The notes beneath the pieces were generated by a model. That model was not told where the DNA came from. It saw nothing but the letters and a program-made list of their open reading frames with translations, and did no database searches. 10,775 nt of DNA from an uncultured beta proteobacterium (GTDB taxonomy: Bacteria; Pseudomonadota; Gammaproteobacteria; Burkholderiales; SG8-39): assembly GCA_902826155.1 (NCBI GenBank), contig CADEDU010000143.1, positions 1 through 10,775 on the forward strand. The letters run 5' to 3'. Position 1 is the stretch's first letter. Each line of letters begins with the position of its first letter. Positions 1-7,181 of the stretch are shown here, piece by piece. The position numbers and the translations under genes were made by a program.

Positions 1-1
1 T

Positions 2-559
2 GAGCAATACAAGGCTGACGAGCGTGTTATGCAAGTCTCTGGCCACATGTTTTCCGTCGAATGTGTACACGGCGATGAGCACGCGTTCTTTCTTCCCTTT
101 GTTACCTCGTGGGGCTGGGCAACTTGGGATCGTGCATGGCAGGAGTTTGACCCATCAATGAAGGGGTATGACCGCATCGCCAGCAGCGCAGAGCGGCGCA
201 AACGTTTCGACCTAGGTGGAGCGTACCCGTACTTTCAAATGCTCAATCGCCAAAGGGCAGGCAAAATCGATTCTTGGGCGGTGCGGTGGTACTTGAGCGT
301 CTTTGATCGCGATGGTTTGGTGCTTTATCCGCGACAAAGCCTAGTGAGCAATGAAGGGTTCGACGGTTCCGGTACCCATTGTGGGATTGACGACATTGGC
401 TCGATTCCGCTGTCGACTCTCGTCGATCATCCGATCGAACGCCTGCCGTCGAGAATTGGAATTGACCGAAATGCGTTTGAGTCTGTCACTGCGCTGCTTC
501 GCTCACAAAACTCAGTGCTTCAACGCGTCTCCCGGCACTTGCGCCGTCGCTGGGCATAG
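2..559 (+). CDS. Glycosyltransferase, HlpA/GNT-I-like, C-terminal part (5' end outside window)
   Basis: The frame is open from the first bases of the window (EQYKADERVMQ...), so the start lies upstream and the Met at 29 is internal. About 185 residues are visible, ending at TAG 557-559. The segment FVTSWGWATWDRAW (visible residues about 34-47) is the hallmark of a group of bacterial GT-A-fold sugar transferases often labelled 'hemolytic protein HlpA-like' or 'GNT-I-like'. The run before it (YKADERVMQVSGHMF) also matches the usual pattern in these proteins. These enzymes transfer a sugar from a nucleotide donor in the cytosol. Donor and acceptor cannot be read here, and the nucleotide-binding and DxD region is upstream of the window. 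The stop codon directly abuts the GTG of the next gene, so the two are probably co-translated. Family call is fairly sure; substrate is unknown. Confidence 0.72.
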   Translation, partial: EQYKADERVMQVSGHMFSVECVHGDEHAFFLPFVTSWGWATWDRAWQEFDPSMKGYDRIASSAERRKRFDLGGAYPYFQMLNRQRAGKIDSWAVRWYLSVFDRDGLVLYPRQSLVSNEGFDGSGTHCGIDDIGSIPLSTLVDHPIERLPSRIGIDRNAFESVTALLRSQNSVLQRVSRHLRRRWA

Positions 560-1141
560 GTGATGTCCCGGATTGCCAAGCAGCTACTGAGTAGTCTCGC
601 GCGATGCCGCTTAAGGTCCCGCTTCGACGAATTGCGAGTAGGGCGCGACAGCGGCGTCTACTTTTGGCGCGTCCGCTCGCGGGGTGGAGCGCGGTTGCAA
701 GTCGGGGATGGCTCGCGAGTTGAGACGAGGCTGTCGTTGGAGCGCTCCGGCGCAAGTCTCGTCGTCGGACATCGATCGTTTATCGGCGAAGGCCACATCA
801 GCTGCGCGGGTCGAATTGATGTAGGCGATGATGTGATGATCGCTTGGGGCACTTCGATTTTCGACCACGGATCTCATTCTTTGCGTTTCAGCGAACGTTC
901 GCGTGACGTTATTGACTGGCTACGCGGTGAGAAGGACTGGACTGGGGTACCCATCGCCTCGGTGCATATTGATCACAAGGCGTGGGTTGGATTTGGCAGC
1001 ATTCTTCTTCCCGGAGTGCGCGTTGGCGAAGGTGCGATTGTCGGTGCGGGCAGCGTGGTGACACGCGACGTGCCACCATGGACCATCGTGGCAGGAAACC
1101 CCGCGCGAGTAGTCAGGGAACTTCTGGAACATGAGCGCTGA
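560..1141 (+). CDS. WbbJ-like acyltransferase, left-handed beta-helix (hexapeptide repeat) family
   Basis: A 193-residue protein with the hexapeptide acyltransferase signature at its C-terminus: WVGFGSILLPGVRVGEGAIV (residues 142-161), then GAGSVVTRDVPPWTIVAGNPARVV (163-186 region). The DHG triplet at 102-104 carries the probable catalytic histidine. Earlier turns (SLVVGHRSFIGEGHI, 66-80; GRIDVGDDVMIAWGTSI, 84-100) form the first coils. Family members such as WbbJ, NodL and maltose acetyltransferase use acetyl-CoA to O-acetylate a sugar in the cytosol. The location between glycosyltransferase genes suggests it decorates a polysaccharide repeat unit. The start may be GTG 560 or ATG 563; GTG directly follows the previous stop codon, and neither has a clear Shine-Dalgarno. 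The 3' end overlaps the next gene by 11 bases. Acyl group and target sugar are not determinable. Confidence 0.88.
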   Translation: MMSRIAKQLLSSLARCRLRSRFDELRVGRDSGVYFWRVRSRGGARLQVGDGSRVETRLSLERSGASLVVGHRSFIGEGHISCAGRIDVGDDVMIAWGTSIFDHGSHSLRFSERSRDVIDWLRGEKDWTGVPIASVHIDHKAWVGFGSILLPGVRVGEGAIVGAGSVVTRDVPPWTIVAGNPARVVRELLEHER

Positions 1142-1991
1142 TCGTTTCGGCACTTGGGAAGCCGCAGTTCGTTGGCTGCTTACTCAGCCCGAGCACCGCG
1201 AACTTTGTCGTGCCTGCTACTACGATCGGCCGGCTCTCGACGCTGCGAAGCGATTCTGGGCTAGCGAGGAATGGCAGGCTCTGCGCAGCTACATGCCGCA
1301 TGCCTCAGGGAGAGCGCTGGACGTCGGTGCAGGGATGGGCATCGGATCGTACGCGCTGGCTCGCGATGGTTGGGACACGGTCGCCTTGGAGCCTGATCCG
1401 AGCGCGCTGGTTGGTGCGGGAGCCATCCGACAGTTAGCGAGTGAGGCAGGACTCGCAATCGAGGTCGTGCAAGAGTGGGGCGAGACTTTGCCCTTCGCCG
1501 ACGCGAGCTTCGACCTTGTTCATGCTCGTCAGGTTCTTCATCACGCTCGCGATCTACCTAAATTTTGCCAGGAGGTGCGTCGAGTGCTAACGCCTGGTGG
1601 TGTTCTTTTGGCCACTCGGGAGCATGTGATCTCCTCTACCGAGCAGCTGCCGAAGTTTCTTTCGAGCCATGCGCTTCACAGGTACTACGGCGGCGAGAGC
1701 GCGTTCACGCATCGCACTTACCGTCGCGCACTTCGCGATGCAGGGCTGCGGGTCGAGCATGATCTTGGCCCCCTCGAATCAGTCATCAACTACGCCCCTT
1801 TAACTCAAGCGGTTCTAGTCGACGAGATTGTGAAGCGCGCCCGCCGAGTACCTGCGGGCGAAATGGCAGCGCGAGCGTTGCTGGCGCGTCCGTGGCGGGC
1901 GGCGGCGCTTAGAGCCCTATCTCGCTTGGACCGTAGACCAGGACGCTTGCACACTTTCGTCGCCCGCAGCACGGCAGGCAGGCCCAATTGA
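1131..1991 (+). CDS. Class I SAM-dependent methyltransferase (Methyltransf_11-like)
   Basis: A 286-residue protein with a Rossmann methyltransferase core. Motif I is ALDVGAGMGIGS (residues 62-73), the acidic residue at the end of strand 2 is E87 (VALEPD), motif IV is FDLVHARQVLHH (127-138), and LTPGGVLL (153-160) is the usual post-core strand. About 60 residues precede the core, and a basic C-terminal extension rich in Arg and Ala follows residue 240. The protein transfers a methyl group from S-adenosylmethionine. Given the neighbours, a sugar hydroxyl or the end of a glycan chain is the likely acceptor, but a small molecule cannot be excluded. The ATG at 1131 sits inside the end of the acyltransferase gene. 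The stop TGA overlaps the TTG start of the next gene. No signal peptide or membrane span is visible, so it should be cytosolic. Confidence 0.87.
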   Translation: MSADRFGTWEAAVRWLLTQPEHRELCRACYYDRPALDAAKRFWASEEWQALRSYMPHASGRALDVGAGMGIGSYALARDGWDTVALEPDPSALVGAGAIRQLASEAGLAIEVVQEWGETLPFADASFDLVHARQVLHHARDLPKFCQEVRRVLTPGGVLLATREHVISSTEQLPKFLSSHALHRYYGGESAFTHRTYRRALRDAGLRVEHDLGPLESVINYAPLTQAVLVDEIVKRARRVPAGEMAARALLARPWRAAALRALSRLDRRPGRLHTFVARSTAGRPN

Positions 1992-2932
1992 TTATCTGGG
2001 TAACCGGCGCGCGAGGGTTCATTGGTCGCCACGTCGTTGCTGCCTACTCAGCGCAAGGCCACGTTGTTGCTGGCCTGGGGCACGGGGCATGGACTGAGAC
2101 GTCGCAGCGGCAGAGTGGGCTCAACCTTTGGTTGAACGGTGATATCACGCACGCAAACCTCGACGCCCTAGCGGCCGCCGTTGGTTCGCCACACGTCGTC
2201 GTGCACCTCGCAGGTGGGAGCTTGGTGGGACCGTCTTTTGCGCAGCCGGCCGAAGATCTGCGTCGCTCGGTCGTTGCGGCGGCGGAATTGGCGGAATGGG
2301 TGCGTCTGCGAGCGTCAGATGCCCGCCTGGTCATGAGTTCGAGCGCCGCCGTGTATGGAGCCGGACATACTGGACTGATCGGCGAACGCGCCACGTGCCA
2401 GCCGTTCAGTCCCTATGGTTTCCACAAGCGGATGGCAGAACTGGCGCTCGAGTCTTATGCGCGCAGTTTCGGGCTGCGGGTTGCCGTGGTCCGCTTCTTC
2501 TCAGTATACGGACCGGGGCTACGTAAGCAGCTTCTTTGGGATTGCTGCAATCGGCTGGCAGCAGCGCCAGCGCAACTCACACTTGGCGGTCAAGGTACCG
2601 AACTGCGTGACTGGCTCCATGTGGCGGATGCAGCACGCCTGCTCCAACTCGTAGCGGCGCACGCAGACGCTTCCTGCCGCGTCATCAATGGCGGGACGGG
2701 GGTGGGGACATCGATTCGCTCCGTCGCCTCGGGTTTGAGCCGCGCTTGGGGCATGGAGCAGTTGCCTCTAGAGTTCAGTGGTGTTGCGCGCGCCGGTGAT
2801 CCAGCTTCACTGATTGCCGATGCGTCCTCGGCGTACTCACTCGGCTGGACGCCGCAAGTGACGCTGAGTCAGGGTCTCGAGAGCTACGTACGCTGGTTTC
2901 GCGCACAATCCACGGCACTTACGACCCCATGA
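1988..2932 (+). CDS. NAD-dependent sugar epimerase/dehydratase (extended SDR)
   Basis: A 314-residue extended short-chain dehydrogenase. The N-terminal dinucleotide-binding motif TGARGFIG (residues 6-13) follows strand IIWV. D52 (GDIT) and HLAGGS (73-78) match the conserved adenine-ring and strand-4 positions. The catalytic set is present: MSSSAAVYG (116-124), then Y143-x-x-x-K147 in SPYGFHK. FFSVYGPG (170-177) is the usual substrate-side motif in UDP- and dTDP-sugar 4-epimerases and dehydratases. Such enzymes interconvert nucleotide-activated sugars in the cytosol. Which reaction this one performs (4-epimerisation, 4,6-dehydration, 4-reduction) cannot be told from these motifs. TTG at 1988 is the only start that keeps the full glycine-rich motif. 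It has an AGG at 1980-1982, five bases upstream, and overlaps the previous stop as TTGA. The end overlaps the next gene as ATGA. Confidence 0.87.
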   Translation: MIIWVTGARGFIGRHVVAAYSAQGHVVAGLGHGAWTETSQRQSGLNLWLNGDITHANLDALAAAVGSPHVVVHLAGGSLVGPSFAQPAEDLRRSVVAAAELAEWVRLRASDARLVMSSSAAVYGAGHTGLIGERATCQPFSPYGFHKRMAELALESYARSFGLRVAVVRFFSVYGPGLRKQLLWDCCNRLAAAPAQLTLGGQGTELRDWLHVADAARLLQLVAAHADASCRVINGGTGVGTSIRSVASGLSRAWGMEQLPLEFSGVARAGDPASLIADASSAYSLGWTPQVTLSQGLESYVRWFRAQSTALTTP

Positions 2933-4116
2933 AGGTCGCCTTCACACCCTTTGAGGATGTTTCCTGGACGGGTGGCCTGCACTATCTGCGCAATCTGTTT
3001 TCGGCACTGGCCGAAGTGCCGGGCCGACCATTGGAGCCGGTCCTGTTCATGGCGCCCGGCACGCCCGAGCGTGGCTGGAAGATGCTCGAACCCTTCTTGT
3101 CGAGTCCGCCAGTACTGGTGCGCAATTGGCAGGGACGCCGTGGCGTGCGACTCGCGAGAGCTACGCTTCGTGGCTGCGACCGTGCCTCGGAGGAAGTATT
3201 CAGAAACGCTGGTGTTGATCTCGTGTTCGAGAATGACACGTGGTTCGGTGCCCGCTTCGGCCTACCTACACTGGCATGGATTGCCGATTTTCAACACTGC
3301 CACCTCCCGCAATTGTTCTCCCCGCTGCAGCGCTTCGCGCGAACTGCGAAATTCAATGCGTATTGCAAGCATGCAAGCGGCGTGATGGTCAGTAGTCAAG
3401 ACGGGCGCAACGACTGCGAGCGCTTTTTTCCAATTGCGCGTGGCCGCGTGGACGCCGTACCCTTTGCGGTCGACCTATCCCCCACCGTGCTAAGAGCAGA
3501 GACCGCGGCGATACTAAATCAGCACAATCTGCCCCCGAAATTTTTCTATTTTCCAGCTCAGCTTTGGCGCCACAAGAATCACGCAAGGCTCGTGGAAGCG
3601 CTAGCGCTACTGAAGGCGCGTGGAGTTTCGGTCGTTGTCGTCGCGACTGGTAATGCAGCCGACGCCTTTCGACCTGGATACCCCGCGCAGGTTATGCAGG
3701 CCGTGGTCAATCAGGGTCTGCAGGAAAACCTAAGATTCCTCGGTCATGTCCCTTACGGACACATCATGCCGCTAATGCGCACTGCGGCAGCCGTGATCAA
3801 CCCGTCTCTCTTCGAGGGCTGGAGCACAACGGTTGAGGAAGCAAAGGGGCTAGGCGTGCCACTCGTGCTTTCTGATTTGCGTGTGCATCGTGAGCAAGCT
3901 CCGCCCGATGCACGATTCTTCCACCCAGAGTCGGCAGATGATATGGCGCGGGCGCTCTCCGAGGCGTGGCAGGCGTTGGAGCCGGGGCCACGTGCGTTAG
4001 CCGAGGAGAAGGCCCTTGCGGACTATGGACTGCGGCGGGTCGATTTTGGTCGCCGCTTCGTCGAGGTGGCGCAGAGCGCAGTGGCGCGTCACAGCCAGCA
4101 CCGACGCTATTCTTGA
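2929..4116 (+). CDS. Glycosyltransferase family 4 (GT-B fold)
   Basis: A 395-residue retaining GT-B glycosyltransferase. The C-terminal donor-binding domain starts near residue 205 with FFYFPAQLWRHKNHARLVEA (205-224), the usual first strand and 'HKN' loop. LRFLGHVPYGHIMPLM (268-283) follows, then NPSLFEGWSTTVEEAKGLG (291-309), where E296 and E304 form the E-x7-E motif of GT4 enzymes. The N-terminal half carries a glycine loop, WTGGLHYL (13-20), and WIADFQHCHLP (117-127), which resembles the acceptor-side segment of mannosyl- and rhamnosyltransferases of this family. It probably adds one sugar to a growing lipid-linked oligosaccharide at the inner face of the membrane. The start overlaps the epimerase stop by four bases, with no separate Shine-Dalgarno, so translation is probably coupled. 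It is the last gene of the plus-strand set. The downstream gap shows no clear intrinsic terminator. Confidence 0.9.
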   Translation: MKVAFTPFEDVSWTGGLHYLRNLFSALAEVPGRPLEPVLFMAPGTPERGWKMLEPFLSSPPVLVRNWQGRRGVRLARATLRGCDRASEEVFRNAGVDLVFENDTWFGARFGLPTLAWIADFQHCHLPQLFSPLQRFARTAKFNAYCKHASGVMVSSQDGRNDCERFFPIARGRVDAVPFAVDLSPTVLRAETAAILNQHNLPPKFFYFPAQLWRHKNHARLVEALALLKARGVSVVVVATGNAADAFRPGYPAQVMQAVVNQGLQENLRFLGHVPYGHIMPLMRTAAAVINPSLFEGWSTTVEEAKGLGVPLVLSDLRVHREQAPPDARFFHPESADDMARALSEAWQALEPGPRALAEEKALADYGLRRVDFGRRFVEVAQSAVARHSQHRRYS

Positions 4117-4193
4117 GTGCAGCGCGCTGTGAGTTCGGAGCGACCCGTCTTGCAGAAGCTCGCGATTCCAGCGAATTTTGCCGCCTTGTCGGG
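4117..4193. other. Convergent intergenic gap
   Basis: A 77-base gap between two genes facing each other. It contains a perfect 10-base palindrome, CAGCGCGCTG (4120-4129), just after the GT4 stop codon. There is no stem followed by a T-run on either strand, so no intrinsic terminator can be called. Termination here may depend on Rho, or the two transcripts may overlap. Confidence 0.5.
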
Positions 4194-5609
4194 CTAGGAA
4201 ATCGCCTCCAAGTGAGGGTCGTGCACGTGAACCTCGCCGGACTTCGTCAATGAGAATGCGCGAAGCACAATCGCGAAGATGTCCCGCAGTGGAAACGCTC
4301 CTGGAAGTTCCTGTTTTGCCAATCCAGTGTCACAGTAGTAGCCCACACCGTGATGATGCGTGTTCTTGTACTGGGCCATCGACACCAGTTTGTCGAAGTC
4401 CTTGATAACGACCGAGCCGCTGCGAACGGACATGCCTGCAGGGACGCTCTTGGCAGTGGGCTTTAGCTGCACGTATACGTCCGATCCGCGATTCTCGATG
4501 TGGAAGATCTGCGCGCTGGTGCGTTCGGTGCGTTCGGCCCGGTCTGCGGTCTCGAGGTAGAACACGTCGTTGCGGCCTTCGGTTTCCACCGCCGCCAGGA
4601 CGCGCTCGGCAGCGGCAGCTTCATTCACTGAGTCAAAGGCGATCACGAAGTCCTCGGTCATGAGGTTGTACTGTCGACGGAACTTCAGTCCTATGCGTTC
4701 GAGAAGCGTTTGTTGATCGTTGAGGCGGTAGTAGAACGTTTCTCGCTCATGCGGGTTCTGATGGAGTGCACTCGCGATCATGAGCCGCACACCCTGGCGT
4801 TCTGACAGAGTGAGCAGGTCAGCGAGAAAAGTGTCGTAGGTCTTGAGGATATCCAGCAGCGGATCGCAACTGGCCGGCACATGCCATTCCGGATTCTTGC
4901 GCGGCCCGGAGTAGGCGGACGATGAATACAGGTAGTGGTGTTGCAGATGGGCGCCGCCATTCAGGAACAAGGTCGCGAAGTCGGGGCGGAAGCGGCTCCA
5001 TTGGGTCAGGAAGGCATCACACAAGAGCCGATCACAGACGATGGCGCGGTACCAAGTCTTGCCACTGAAGTAGCGCAGTGACTCACGCGCATATGCGAAC
5101 CAGTTGTTGAGTCGTGCATTGTCCAATGCGCCGACCGCAAGATCGATGAGCGACTGCAGCGAGATCTTTCCCGACGCGTAGTCGTCGGTTACCTGTTGCA
5201 GGGCGCGGTTGATGCGAAGAAGGCTCGCCGGGCCGTTGGCCGGCGTCTTGGTCCACGGGTCGGGAATGAAGAACGGCGATCGCTTGGTGTTGTTGGCTGC
5301 GTTGAATGCGCCAATGGCCGCGACAGTCAGGCCATGGTCTTCGAGAGTTTCGTAGATGAGGCGGTGCTTGGTCTTGACGATGTCACCGAGTCGAAACACT
5401 TGGTGGTCGGCGTAGTCGAGGCCCGTGTGAACCGTGGGCCATTGAATCCACGGATTGGCCAGGTGATGCTCGGACTCTGATGTGGTCTGGCAGTAACCGT
5501 GACGTTCGAATAGGCGCCCGAAGCTCGGTAACTCGCCTCGGGCAATGTAATGGTCGATGTAGTCGAAGTTCAGCTCATTGAGCTGCAGGAAGATGAGGGG
5601 CTGAGTCAC
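4194..5609 (-). CDS. Alkaline-phosphatase-superfamily protein (phosphodiesterase/sulfatase-like), atypical active site
   Basis: A 471-residue protein with the layout of the type I phosphodiesterase/nucleotide pyrophosphatase branch of the alkaline phosphatase superfamily. Recognisable blocks are: IFLQLNELNFDYID (6-19) as the first strand with its metal-side loop; NPWIQWPTVHTG (52-63), matching the 'P-x-x-x-TG' turn after the nucleophile; LFLNGGAHLQHHYLY (214-228), matching the 'D-x-x-GH' block; LMIASALHQNPH (276-287), matching the 'SDHG' block; and NTHHHGVGYY (416-425), matching the 'G-x-HG' block. Several metal-ligand positions differ from the canonical aspartates, so the reaction is uncertain. 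No signal peptide or membrane span is seen. I chose GTG 5609 because AGGA (5618-5621, complement) lies eight bases upstream and the start overlaps the preceding stop as GTGA. A longer start upstream, at 5660, would overlap the preceding gene by 55 bases. The partner gene suggests a role in glycan or lipid-linked-sugar processing. Confidence 0.6.
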   Translation of the reverse strand: MTQPLIFLQLNELNFDYIDHYIARGELPSFGRLFERHGYCQTTSESEHHLANPWIQWPTVHTGLDYADHQVFRLGDIVKTKHRLIYETLEDHGLTVAAIGAFNAANNTKRSPFFIPDPWTKTPANGPASLLRINRALQQVTDDYASGKISLQSLIDLAVGALDNARLNNWFAYARESLRYFSGKTWYRAIVCDRLLCDAFLTQWSRFRPDFATLFLNGGAHLQHHYLYSSSAYSGPRKNPEWHVPASCDPLLDILKTYDTFLADLLTLSERQGVRLMIASALHQNPHERETFYYRLNDQQTLLERIGLKFRRQYNLMTEDFVIAFDSVNEAAAAERVLAAVETEGRNDVFYLETADRAERTERTSAQIFHIENRGSDVYVQLKPTAKSVPAGMSVRSGSVVIKDFDKLVSMAQYKNTHHHGVGYYCDTGLAKQELPGAFPLRDIFAIVLRAFSLTKSGEVHVHDPHLEAIS

Positions 5610-6979
5610 TTCGGGGTTCCTACCAGTACGGTTTCTCTTGCCTGCGTGCGTCGATGCCATGCAGTCGCAAGCGCCACCGCTGCCAGCAGGGCGAGCATGG
5701 GCACGATTGGCATGTGGTAGCGCGCCAAGCCAATGACGAACAAGTGCGGAACGAGCAAGGCGAGTACGCCAATGCCAAGTGTTCCGACCGCAAAGAGTTC
5801 GCGGCGTACCAGCCAGGCGCCTGCAATCGCCAGGAGTAGAAAGGGCGTCGTGACGAGCACGTTCAGCAACGTGGCTTTGGGTGTGCGGCCCTGAATCCAG
5901 AACGCCAACGAGTTATGGGCGAGAGAGGCGAGAAGGAGCTCGGGAGACTGTTGGTAAGCCTTCAGGCCGCGGCTACCAAGTTCCCGATAGAAATCCACCT
6001 CGTCTCGCGCTGAGTAGAAAAGTGGGAAGTAGCCAGCAACGTGTCGGAGATTCAGTTCATCGGCGATTCGCAGTTGCTCGGCTGCCGCGCGATTCAACAC
6101 ATCCATGACCCGTTCGCCGCTGGCTTGGTGCTTCACAACGTAGACGCCTTGGAAGATCGCGAGTCCGCTGGTCGTCATGGTCGGGACGAACTGTCCCGAA
6201 ACATTGAAGTTGCGAACGATCCATGGAGAGAGCATCAAGGCTGCGCAGACCCCAGTCACGAGCATGCGTCCGAGCGGGGCACGCAGATTGGTGGCCCGGT
6301 AACGCTTTGCGAGGAGATAGACGGCGAATAGCCCGGGAACAAGCAACACAACCGAACTGCGGGTCAGCAGTGCTGCGCCGAAGGCAGCGCCGAGGATCAC
6401 GTAGTCTGTAAGACGCCTGCGTTCAAACGCTCGGATGGCAAGCCACACACAAAGCGTGTAGAGCAGCATCGTGAAGCACTCGACGCCACCGCGGCTTTCT
6501 GCAACCAGTACGGCGGGGTGGAGCAGAACTACGGCAGCTGCGAGTGCGCCAATGACTGGCGAGCGGAGCAGGCGTTTTCCCAGGTCGTAGGTCAGAAATG
6601 AACTAGCCAGCGACATCGCCACGTTCAGAGCCTGAACCGCGAACAGATTCTTCCCAAACAGAGTGAACAAGACGGCCAGTACCAGTGGCCAGCCCGGCTC
6701 GCGGAGCATCGAGGGGCCGGTTTCCGCGCGAACGCGGTAGCCGTTACCAGCGACGAGGTTCTCTGCAAGCCCGTCGTAGTGATCGGGGAAATTACCTGCG
6801 TTGTAGTTGTCGCCCATCGCGCCGAGCACCAGCGGGAATACGCCAAGCGACAGGCCGATCTTGGCAAGAACGATGAGTGCGAGGCCGCTCGCTACGAAAC
6901 GAGCAGGTGCCGCGCGCTGCGGCGGCTGTGAAGGAATTGCGATTCGACTACTCAGCATGACGATCGCCGGAGGGGGCAT
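5606..6979 (-). CDS. Membrane glycosyltransferase, GT39/PMT_2 (ArnT-like) family
   Basis: A polytopic inner-membrane protein of about 457 residues with roughly ten hydrophobic segments. After a basic N-terminal tail and a first span (about 28-52) comes a periplasmic loop, DNYNAGNFPDHYDGLAENL (57-75), followed by REPGWPLVLAVLF (93-105). An acidic first loop followed by 'R-x-PG-[YW]-P' is typical of the PMT_2/ArnT group. These enzymes use polyprenyl-phosphate sugars and glycosylate lipid, protein or glycan on the periplasmic side. The acceptor cannot be inferred. The C-terminus ends in a span plus a short basic tail. The start is unresolved: TTG 7015, ATG 6979 and ATG 6958 are in frame and none has a good Shine-Dalgarno. 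I list 6979; all choices keep the membrane domain intact. The stop overlaps the next gene by four bases. The divergent UbiA gene may supply the lipid-linked donor. Confidence 0.8.
   Translation of the reverse strand: MPPPAIVMLSSRIAIPSQPPQRAAPARFVASGLALIVLAKIGLSLGVFPLVLGAMGDNYNAGNFPDHYDGLAENLVAGNGYRVRAETGPSMLREPGWPLVLAVLFTLFGKNLFAVQALNVAMSLASSFLTYDLGKRLLRSPVIGALAAAVVLLHPAVLVAESRGGVECFTMLLYTLCVWLAIRAFERRRLTDYVILGAAFGAALLTRSSVVLLVPGLFAVYLLAKRYRATNLRAPLGRMLVTGVCAALMLSPWIVRNFNVSGQFVPTMTTSGLAIFQGVYVVKHQASGERVMDVLNRAAAEQLRIADELNLRHVAGYFPLFYSARDEVDFYRELGSRGLKAYQQSPELLLASLAHNSLAFWIQGRTPKATLLNVLVTTPFLLLAIAGAWLVRRELFAVGTLGIGVLALLVPHLFVIGLARYHMPIVPMLALLAAVALATAWHRRTQARETVLVGTPK
5618..5621 (-). promoter_or_regulatory. 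Shine-Dalgarno deciding the GTG start at 5609
   Basis: On the minus strand the sequence reads AGGA, eight bases ahead of GTG. It lies inside the coding end of the membrane glycosyltransferase gene, as expected for a translationally coupled pair. It favours GTG 5609 over the longer in-frame start at 5660. Confidence 0.55.
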
Positions 6980-7181
6980 CGCTGCGAATCGAGCGATTGA
7001 CGAGAGGCTACTCAATCGGAAAGGCGTGAAGGAGTTCGCGTTGACGTTCTTGTGATGGATGTCTCATCAACGCAATGTGCACCGGAATTACGCCGCATTA
7101 CTTCCTGTGGCGCGATCGGTTGAATCGATACGTTTCGCCGCTGTTCGCTTCCTCGCAGTCGTTCCCTCTCAGCAAGCGGCG
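6980..7181. promoter_or_regulatory. Divergent intergenic region between the minus- and plus-strand operons
   Basis: About 200 bases separate the two divergent start codons, so promoters for both transcripts should lie here. TTGACG at 7041-7046 would be a good plus-strand -35 box, but the hexamer 17 bases downstream (TCATCA) is a poor -10. No operator-like repeat stands out. A frame open from ATG 7059 continues into the UbiA gene, but its first 41 codons look like non-coding sequence. Confidence 0.35.

Noticed and set aside
4518..4535. Tandem 9-base repeat GGTGCGTTC
   Set aside because: Two copies only, in frame inside the AlkP-like gene, encoding ERT twice. It is a minor in-frame duplication with no sign of a functional repeat.
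7041..7069. Sigma-70 promoter starting with TTGACG
   Set aside because: The -35 box is good but TCATCA at the right spacing is a poor -10, so it was not listed as a separate promoter.
7059..7181. N-terminal extension of the UbiA protein from ATG 7059
   Set aside because: The 41 added residues do not resemble a UbiA N-terminus, and the usual first segment begins just after ATG 7182.
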